Origin: Lachnospiraceae bacterium
GTDB lineage: Bacteria > Bacillota > Clostridia > Lachnospirales > Lachnospiraceae
Length of the DNA: 6,309 nucleotides
Direction: 5' to 3'
NCBI GenBank assembly: GCA_022790905.1
Contig: JAAVYC010000123.1
Coordinates: 1 to 6,309 of the forward strand
Positions 1 to 4,487 of this stretch are shown here, one piece after another (within the stretch, counting starts at the first letter, position 1; each line of letters begins with the position of its first letter). Both the position numbers and the translations under genes were made by a program. The notes under the pieces are model-generated. The model was not told where the DNA came from. It saw only the letters and a program-made list of their open reading frames with translations, and ran no database searches.

Positions 1-227
1 CCCCAGTCTCCATGTGCCAAATTTTTCAGATAAAGCCCAAATTGCACATAAACCGGCTTGTCCAAATTATATCTTTCCTCTAATACTTTCTGTGTGGCCG
101 GGCTAAGCGCTTTCTCTTTATTGAAAGGTCCGCCTGGTATCAGGTTCATCGCGAAAAAAGTAATCGCACTGATTACAAATATTGTCACGATGGCAAGAAA
201 TAATCGATTTACAATATATTTCTTCAT
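1..227 (-). CDS. oppB: OppB-type oligopeptide ABC transporter permease, N-terminal part (runs off left edge)
   Basis: This is the first 75 codons of an inner-membrane permease subunit of a peptide-importing ABC transporter. The protein opens MKKYIVNRLFLAIVTIFVIS, a basic start followed by one hydrophobic segment at about residues 6-30, the standard first helix of OppB/DppB permeases. Next come a LIPGGPF motif, a periplasmic-loop pattern with YNLDKPVYVQF, and YLKNLAHGDWG. This matches the OppB layout (PGxPF, YxLxxP, YLKxLAHGDxG) better than DppB or NikB. The ATG at 225-227 is preceded by AGGAGT at 235-240 at good spacing. The missing part lies to the left, where oppC, oppD, oppF and a binding protein would be expected. 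It has its own promoter at 363-392 and is separated from the tRNA by a terminator, so it starts a new transcription unit. The family is clear; peptide specificity cannot be read from this fragment. Confidence 0.9.
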   Translation of the reverse strand, partial: MKKYIVNRLFLAIVTIFVISAITFFAMNLIPGGPFNKEKALSPATQKVLEERYNLDKPVYVQFGLYLKNLAHGDW

Positions 228-356
228 TTGTTTCACTCCTCGCTTTGAGATTACATTTTTCCATTGGCAAAGCTGCCATAGAAATAAAAAAAGGATCCGA
301 GACCTGCTGCTTGCTTCTTCGCATCCCAACTATAACCTCTTTTTTTCAAAATTATA
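228..356 (-). other. Untranslated leader of oppB with possible long-range pairing
   Basis: About 130 nt separate the predicted transcription start (near 356) from the oppB ATG, which is long for a simple leader. On the transcribed strand an A-rich tract at 336-346 (AAAAAAAGAGG) can pair with CCTTTTTTT at 286-294: nine pairs, one of them a G-U. A smaller pairing of GGAT (near 323-327) with ATCC (293-296) competes for the same bases. A short hairpin TGGCA-GCTT-TGCCA lies around 264-278. The T7 run at 286-292 would resemble an attenuator tail, but no strong GC-rich stem precedes it. I recognise no riboswitch or T-box signature. The structure is a suggestion only. Confidence 0.25.
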
Positions 357-362
357 TACTTT

Positions 363-392
363 ATTTTATCATTACAAATTTTAGTTTGTCAA
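363..392 (-). promoter_or_regulatory. Sigma-A-type promoter for oppB
   Basis: Read on the minus strand, a perfect -35 box TTGACA (387-392) is followed after 18 nt by TAAAAT (363-368), five of six to the -10 consensus. A TGA just before it forms an extended -10 (TGn). Transcription would start near 356. A perfect TATAAT at 351-356 lies just downstream and could be an alternative -10, but it has only a weak -35 (TTTGTA at 373-378, 16-nt spacer). The promoter sits about 45 nt beyond the tRNA terminator, consistent with independent expression of the peptide transporter. Confidence 0.8.
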
Positions 393-432
393 TAAAATCA
401 GCTATATTTTCCTTTTTTTTATATATTATATA

Positions 433-475
433 CAAAAAGACCATAACTCTTTTCAAAATAAGAGTTACGGTCTTT
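433..475 (-). terminator. Rho-independent terminator after tRNA-Leu
   Basis: On the minus strand, AAAGACCGTAACTCTT (475-460) pairs with AAGAGTTATGGTCTTT (451-436). The stem is 16 bp with a single G-U pair and an 8-nt loop, and the sequence continues as a run of five T (438-434). On the plus strand the stem is not followed by a T run, so it works for leftward transcription only. It begins three bases past the tRNA 3' end. It would also end any transcript that reads through from the repressor-cupin pair, because no other terminator is visible between them and the tRNA. Confidence 0.9.
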
Positions 476-478
476 GCG

Positions 479-558
479 TACGGGCAACAGGACTTGAACC
501 TGCACGGTCTCCCACTAGAACCTAAATCTAGCGCGTCTGCCAATTCCGCCATGCCCGC
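479..558 (-). tRNA. tRNA-Leu (anticodon UAG)
   Basis: The 80-nt sequence folds as a class II tRNA. The acceptor stem is GCGGGCA with TGCCCGT and discriminator base A. The D arm includes GCGGAATTGGCAGACGC, the motif typical of bacterial leucine tRNAs. The anticodon stem CTAGA/TCTAG carries the 7-nt loop TTTAGGT, giving anticodon TAG (reads CUA and related Leu codons). An 11-nt variable arm TGGGAGACCGT follows, then the T arm GCAGG-TTCAAGT-CCTGT. The variable arm and the D-loop support leucine identity. The terminal acceptor pair is G1-U72 rather than G-C, and the 3' CCA is not encoded, so it must be added by CCA transferase. The gene has its own promoter 21 bp upstream and a terminator immediately downstream, so it is a single-tRNA unit. 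Confidence 0.95.
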
Positions 559-578
559 ATTTGGACTTCCGTTATCCT

Positions 579-607
579 ATTCTAAAGGAATTGGAGCCCT
601 TTGTCAA
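579..607 (-). promoter_or_regulatory. Promoter of tRNA-Leu
   Basis: A perfect TTGACA (602-607), a 17-nt spacer and TAGAAT (579-584, five of six to TATAAT) on the minus strand place the transcription start about 14 nt before the mature tRNA. This near-consensus arrangement is typical of strong stable-RNA promoters. The -35 box lies only a few bases beyond the cupin stop codon. Confidence 0.85.
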
Positions 608-613
608 TTCTTT

Positions 614-949
614 TTATAATAAGACTTTATCGCCTTCCTCGTATGGGGCCAGCGCCAAGACTATTTTTAAATTGACATCGCCATCATTGCGCAGCATATG
701 TGTATCCCCTGGCTCCAAATGTATATAACCGCCTTCTTCCAAAATATGGTCTTCTCCATTTACGGTTATTGTCAGAGTTCCCTCCACCACATAAAAAACT
801 TCCTGTCTCTTCTGGTGATAGTGACCCTCCATTGACTGACCAGGCAGTATCTGTAACAGACCAAAACTCATGCGTGGACCATCTTCCAAATATTTCGGAC
901 CATAATCTCCATGGCGATATTCTTTGTCTTTTTCATTCAATTTAAACAT
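614..949 (-). CDS. Small single-domain cupin protein
   Basis: A 111-residue cytosolic protein that is almost entirely one conserved cupin barrel (cupin_2 type). Cupin motif 1 is seen as H43-Y-H45-x4-E50 ending at G57 in VVEGTL. Motif 2 is G74-x5-P80-G81-x2-H84-x3-N88. The four classic metal ligands H43, H45, E50 and H84 are all present, so a bound divalent metal (Fe, Mn, Ni or Zn) is likely. The first proline of the motif-2 PxG is replaced by E79, which is tolerated in the family. Small cupins of this type include sugar isomerases, dioxygenases and ligand-sensing proteins, and the sequence does not decide among them. The ATG at 947-949 has an AAAGGA site about nine bases upstream. It follows the DeoR-type gene by 65 nt with no clear promoter of its own, so the two are probably co-transcribed. 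There is no terminator after it before the tRNA promoter. Confidence 0.88.
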   Translation of the reverse strand: MFKLNEKDKEYRHGDYGPKYLEDGPRMSFGLLQILPGQSMEGHYHQKRQEVFYVVEGTLTITVNGEDHILEEGGYIHLEPGDTHMLRNDGDVNLKIVLALAPYEEGDKVLL

Positions 950-1014
950 ATTCTTTTTCCTTTCTTTTCATAATTCCAGAACAGATTTCAAAAACTTAGA
1001 CAAATGCTATCAAA

Positions 1015-1791
1015 TTAAAACAACACATCAATGCCATTACGTAAAAAATAAGTACAATAGGGATCTTCTAATCCTTGATCTGTGATTACTGTATTCATCT
1101 CATCCAAACGGGCCAGCTTGTACAAAGATTGCTTGTTAAATTTCGTGTGATCTGCTAATAAGTACGTCTGCTCAGAGATCGCCAGCAAAGCCCTGTTATT
1201 TGGCACCTCTTCGACAGAAGGATGCGTAATCTGTCTTCCCAGACTGATTGCACTCACTCCAAAAAAACACTTTTTTACTGTAAACTGATGAATATAATTC
1301 TCCGCGTCATATCCTATGATCATTCCCGACTTCGTTCGTATCTTTCCCCCTGGAATATAAACTTCCACATTGGGAATGGCTGCGGCCTTTGCCGCAATAT
1401 TCACATTGACCGTCAAGATTGACAGCGGGACTTTGTCCGCGATATGGTTTAAAACGCACTCCACTGTGGAACCTGAATTTAATGCAATGATATCTCCCGG
1501 CTCAATCAACTCCGCAGCCCGCTTTCCGATTTGGTTTTTCAAATCATAGTTCAAAGTTCTCTTTTGTATCATCGTATTTTCCTGTATCTGCGTCCCAAAA
1601 GCATGCGACGAATTCTGTAACTGAGCACCTCCATATACGACGGAAATTCCCCATTCTTCTGACAAAGCTTTTAAATCCCTGCGAATAGTTTCCTTTCCCA
1701 CGTTATAGTATTCTGCTAAGTCATTCACCCGCACCGATCCTTTTTTGTGAAGTAACTCCAATATTTCCTGTCTTCTCTCAACTGCAAGCAT
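1015..1791 (-). CDS. DeoR/GlpR-family transcriptional regulator
   Basis: A 258-residue repressor-type protein with an N-terminal winged helix-turn-helix and a C-terminal DeoR sensor domain. Counting from the ATG at 1789-1791, the start MLAVERRQEILELLHKKGSV is the usual DeoR opening. Residues 20-40 (VNDLAEYYNVGKETIRRDL) form the HTH and VVYGGA at 51-56 the wing end. The sensor domain shows GD at 99-100, IALNSGST at 102-109 (phosphate-binding SGST), LTVN at 126-129, IPGGKIRTKSG at 146-156 and LLADHTKF at 211-218. Members usually bind a phosphorylated sugar or polyol and leave DNA. An in-frame TTG at 1816-1818 would add nine residues but has no good ribosome site and abuts a hairpin; the ATG has an AGAAGAG-like site and gives the typical length. 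Next to the kinase/oxidase operon, the likely target is that operon and itself, with a phosphorylated kinase product as effector. This is inference from context. Confidence 0.9.
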   Translation of the reverse strand: MLAVERRQEILELLHKKGSVRVNDLAEYYNVGKETIRRDLKALSEEWGISVVYGGAQLQNSSHAFGTQIQENTMIQKRTLNYDLKNQIGKRAAELIEPGDIIALNSGSTVECVLNHIADKVPLSILTVNVNIAAKAAAIPNVEVYIPGGKIRTKSGMIIGYDAENYIHQFTVKKCFFGVSAISLGRQITHPSVEEVPNNRALLAISEQTYLLADHTKFNKQSLYKLARLDEMNTVITDQGLEDPYCTYFLRNGIDVLF

Positions 1792-1817
1792 CTGTTCTCT
1801 TCTTTCTGGATTGATCA

Positions 1818-1855
1818 AACGGCACCAACCTGAACCTGTTCAAATTGGCACCGTT
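1818..1855 (-). promoter_or_regulatory. 38-nt imperfect dyad / RNA hairpin in the DeoR-gene leader
   Basis: The site has one centre of symmetry (1836.5) with three nested matching blocks: AACGG/CCGTT, CCAA/TTGG and TGAAC/GTTCA, separated by 2-nt interruptions. Fourteen of 19 position pairs are Watson-Crick. On the transcribed minus strand four of the five remaining pairs are G-U or U-G wobbles, and the fifth lies in the tip. An RNA stem of about 17 pairs with the tetraloop CAGG is therefore possible. It lies at about +16 to +53 from the predicted start and 26 nt before the ATG. It has no T tail, so it is not a terminator. It could be a repressor operator, an RNA element, or both. Confidence 0.6.
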
Positions 1856-1877
1856 AAGCTAAATAGGCAACAAATTT

Positions 1878-1906
1878 ATTTTACCATGGATCTTCTCTCT
1901 ACACAA
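1878..1906 (-). promoter_or_regulatory. Promoter of the DeoR-type gene
   Basis: On the minus strand TTGTGT (1901-1906) is followed by a 17-nt spacer and TAAAAT (1878-1883). The -10 box is extended by TGG just before it. The -35 box matches consensus only in its TTG, but the extended -10 compensates. Transcription would start near 1871, leaving a leader of about 80 nt that includes the dyad at 1818-1855. The 110-nt gap after the stop codon at 1929 holds this promoter and no recognisable terminator. Confidence 0.6.
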
Positions 1907-1928
1907 TTCTAATTCTCATTCTTTTTGT

Positions 1929-3035
1929 TTACTTCATTTCTTCTAGATAATACACTACTTTTTTATCTTTAAAAATATTTTTTAAAGTCTGATAAGCCGT
2001 CGGTTCAAAGACTAAGATTTTTTCTGCTTTTGATTTCTGAATATCAGCGCAAGCATCTTCCCTGACCGCTTGTTCCATTTTCTGATTCTTTGCAAACAGG
2101 CAATATTCTGCTCCAATTGGCTTTTGCCAAATGGTCAGTTCATTGACTCTCGCATCACCTTTTAAAAGAGGTATAAATTCCTGACTATTTGGAATTTGTT
2201 CCTCTGAATCTCCAGGGATCAATTGATTTAGCAGATTTCCATTCAGCAGATAGCGCAGATTAAAACTGCCCGCATACACATACATTTTTTCTTTTTCCCT
2301 GATTGGTTCTAAAATTTCCGGCAAATAGATCACTTCAAAAGCAGTCTTCATATCTAGCTTTTCGGCAAATTTTGTGAGCAAATAGGCTGCTTTTGCCGAA
2401 AGTACCATAACTTTTTTTGCTCCCAGATCCTCATATTTTTGAATCAGTCTTTTTAAATGAGCAGCACCTTCCTCCACCAAGCCATATGCAAAATATTCAA
2501 ATCCCAGATATTCCGATTTCGCCTCATTGGAAAATGCGATCTTATGTGCTTTCAGATAAACATTTAGATTCTTCTCGCTCTCTTTTCCACAGTGGGCTGT
2601 CTCATCATCTAACAAGATTGCCATATCAGAAACTTGATCCATCGGAAGCTTCCATGCAATTGAATCTGATAAATGATTTGCATGTATCTCCAGCGCTTTT
2701 TTAAATTCTTTTACCTGCGGCGCATCATAACCCTTTTCCAACAACATCTGTCTGCACAAAATGGTTGCATCCGTGCCATCTTCCGCACATTCTCCAAAAT
2801 TCTGCCAGCGCTCTCCCTGTCTGGACAAAATACCTGCAAAATTGATCTCTCCAATATAATCCGAGATTGGCAACTCATCTTTCCACACGGCTCTTGCAAG
2901 CTGCAATCTTCTGGAAGGATAGTGATGCATCATTCTCGTCGCCCGAAATTCAGGACAATAGCAGACTGCCTGGTCCATATGTATCACCTGGTGATTTAAC
3001 GTTTCCTCATAGTTCTCAAGTCTGTATTTTATCAT
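1929..3035 (-). CDS. Degenerate (Fe-S)-binding, GlpC/GlcF-like subunit lacking cluster cysteines
   Basis: A 368-residue soluble protein with no signal or membrane segment. It seems to follow the plan of GlpC/GlcF/LutA-type electron-transfer subunits: an N-terminal double-cluster ferredoxin part, then two cysteine-rich (CCG) domains. The trace of the first ferredoxin motif is CPEFRAT at 27-33 followed by PSRRLQLARAVW at 40-51, matching the CPxYRxTG...SPRGRxxLAR pattern. Only C27 remains; the three upstream ligands fall at V17, M20 and A23. The second motif region (about 77-95) has only C83 and C94. In the first CCG domain the expected Cys positions read LDDE (142-145), YLGF (176-179) and SAKA (213-216); in the second GSFN (256-259), GAEYC (308-312) and EPTA (344-347). 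No CxxC or CCG occurs. The start overlaps the preceding stop by ATGA. The reading frame is intact, so it is a maintained gene, not a pseudogene. Family assignment rests on pattern, not a search. Confidence 0.65.
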   Translation of the reverse strand: MIKYRLENYEETLNHQVIHMDQAVCYCPEFRATRMMHHYPSRRLQLARAVWKDELPISDYIGEINFAGILSRQGERWQNFGECAEDGTDATILCRQMLLEKGYDAPQVKEFKKALEIHANHLSDSIAWKLPMDQVSDMAILLDDETAHCGKESEKNLNVYLKAHKIAFSNEAKSEYLGFEYFAYGLVEEGAAHLKRLIQKYEDLGAKKVMVLSAKAAYLLTKFAEKLDMKTAFEVIYLPEILEPIREKEKMYVYAGSFNLRYLLNGNLLNQLIPGDSEEQIPNSQEFIPLLKGDARVNELTIWQKPIGAEYCLFAKNQKMEQAVREDACADIQKSKAEKILVFEPTAYQTLKNIFKDKKVVYYLEEMK

Positions 3036-4444
3036 AATCCAAGCACTCCTTTATTCAATAGACCCCGAGGATCTAACGCATCTTTGATTTTTTTCATAAC
3101 TTCCATTCCCGCCTCACCGTGCTCATCTACCAGATATTTTGCCTTCGCTTTGCCGCTGCCATGGTGATGTGAGACATTTCCGCCATATTTCAGACTGGTG
3201 CGGATTGCGAGATCGAGACATTCCTCGTATCGCTTCTCTCCCTCAAAATCATCTCCGCCCGTCTGTGCATGGAAAATAACATAGACACTTGCACCCGTAT
3301 GATATACATGTGAAAAATGACAGTCCACACTGGTACATAACGGTTCTAAAGCATTTCTCATCTCTCTCCACACATCTACGATACAATCCCAAGGCGCCGC
3401 CACTTCAATGGCATCGGCCGTTCCGCCCCGCATTGCATCGTGATCCAACATCTTTTTCGTTGAAAATCTAGAGTGAAACCATGCAATACCGGCTTCCGTC
3501 CCTTTATTGACTCCTCCATTTTTCTCACAGAATTCCTGGACAAGTTCTCGGTCCAGATCTACCTGCTTTGCCAATCCCTCATATCCTAGAATTAACATAA
3601 CTTTTCCTTGGTCATAGTGAAATTGCTGCAATTTTGGAATTGCTTCTTCCTCATCATAGAGACGCACTACTGCAGGATGTACATTATTCTGTACAAATTG
3701 GCGAATGGAATCCAAACATTTTTCCGTACTCTCAAACGTATATGCCTCAAAATAACGTTTCTCGGCAACCGGATAGATTTTCATTTCCACTTTCGTCACG
3801 ATACCATAGACGCCCTCCGCACCCAGAAATAGCTGATCCATCTCCGGACCTGTAGATGCTTTTGGACATTTATGGCTTTGATAAATATGCCCGTTTGGCA
3901 GTACCACTTCTAGTGAATTGACCATATCATCCATTTTTCCATACTTTGTTGAAAAAGTTCCAATCGCTCTGGTAGATACCATTCCTCCGAGCACTGCACT
4001 CTGGAAGGACTGTGGATACTGTCCGCAGGTATATCCTGCCTCATTTAACAAATTCTCAAATTCTGCTCCGGTAAGGCCGGCGCCTCCGGTAGCGGTGCCG
4101 TTTACCTCGTTAATCTCAAAATCCCTGAGGCGTTTGATATCTATCATAACCTCGCCTTGCTCCGGAATGCTTCCTCCCACAATACCGGAACCTCCGCCAA
4201 ATGGAATCAATCCTACCTGATGTTTCTGGGCCAGTGCTAAGATCTCACTGACCTCCTTTGTGTGATTGACCATCAACACGGCAGAAGGGAGTACTTTATA
4301 CGGTCCCTGCAAAATCCATTTATATTCCCGGGGATAACAGCCATGTGCATAGATTAGACGTTCTTCTTCTCTGCACAGTACAGTTACCTCCGGCAGACTT
4401 TTTTTGATCTCTTTTAAAAAGAGTGTGACATTTTCTCTTGTCAT
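3032..4444 (-). CDS. FAD-linked oxidase, AGPS-like (VAO/PCMH flavoprotein)
   Basis: A 470-residue cytosolic flavoenzyme of the vanillyl-alcohol-oxidase family. The FAD_binding_4 domain spans about residues 50-225: the pyrophosphate loop PFGGGSGIVGG (81-91), GQYPQS (141-146), LGGMVSTRAIG (152-162), YGK (168-170) and LGAEGVYGIVTKVEMKIYP (207-225). The C-terminal oxidase domain has HVYHTGASVYVIF (379-391), SHHHGSGK (425-432) and the closing DPRGLLNKGVL (458-468). The order PQSF...GGxVSTRAxG...YGK, GAxxY and SHHHGxGK is that of alkyl-dihydroxyacetonephosphate synthase rather than of GlcD or lactate dehydrogenases. Bacterial relatives are usually annotated only as FAD-binding oxidoreductases. Following a GlpK-like kinase, it probably acts on a three- or four-carbon phosphopolyol or its ketone (inference). 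AGGAGG at 4449-4454 lies four bases before the ATG; the kinase stop is 43 nt upstream. Its end overlaps the next gene by 4 nt. Confidence 0.88.
   Translation of the reverse strand: MTRENVTLFLKEIKKSLPEVTVLCREEERLIYAHGCYPREYKWILQGPYKVLPSAVLMVNHTKEVSEILALAQKHQVGLIPFGGGSGIVGGSIPEQGEVMIDIKRLRDFEINEVNGTATGGAGLTGAEFENLLNEAGYTCGQYPQSFQSAVLGGMVSTRAIGTFSTKYGKMDDMVNSLEVVLPNGHIYQSHKCPKASTGPEMDQLFLGAEGVYGIVTKVEMKIYPVAEKRYFEAYTFESTEKCLDSIRQFVQNNVHPAVVRLYDEEEAIPKLQQFHYDQGKVMLILGYEGLAKQVDLDRELVQEFCEKNGGVNKGTEAGIAWFHSRFSTKKMLDHDAMRGGTADAIEVAAPWDCIVDVWREMRNALEPLCTSVDCHFSHVYHTGASVYVIFHAQTGGDDFEGEKRYEECLDLAIRTSLKYGGNVSHHHGSGKAKAKYLVDEHGEAGMEVMKKIKDALDPRGLLNKGVLGL
3046..3052 (-). promoter_or_regulatory. Internal ribosome site for translational coupling
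   Basis: AAAGGAG inside the last codons of the FAD oxidase gene lies 10 nt before the ATG of the following gene, whose start overlaps the oxidase stop as ATGA (3032-3035). This fixes the start at 3035 and suggests that the two proteins are made in similar amounts, as expected for partners in one complex. Confidence 0.75.
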
Positions 4445-4487
4445 AATTCCTCCTGATTTTGTTACTGCATTGAATCATCATCTTTTT

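Noticed and set aside
118..324. Minus-strand 68-codon frame starting in the oppB leader and running into oppB in another frame
   Set aside because: It overlaps the clear oppB start by about 110 nt, the ribosome site is poorly spaced, and the translation resembles no family. A regulatory leader peptide cannot be excluded but is not supported.
228..356. T-box riboswitch in the oppB leader
   Set aside because: No AGGGTGGNACC-type antiterminator sequence is present and the leader is too short.
361..552. Minus-strand 63-codon frame beginning in the tRNA region
   Set aside because: Its first half is translated tRNA-Leu and its second half translated terminator and promoter.
58..619. Plus-strand open frames overlapping oppB, its leader and the tRNA
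   Set aside because: They lie antisense to a recognised permease gene, promoter, terminator and tRNA, and their translations show no domain pattern.
1792..1818. Nine-residue N-terminal extension of the DeoR-type protein from a TTG start
   Set aside because: The TTG directly follows the hairpin and has no ribosome site at proper distance. The internal ATG gives the family's usual MLAxERRxxIL opening.
1907..1928. Terminator after the oxidase operon
   Set aside because: Only a tiny AATT-AG-AATT symmetry occurs in the spacer nearby, with no GC-rich stem or T run.
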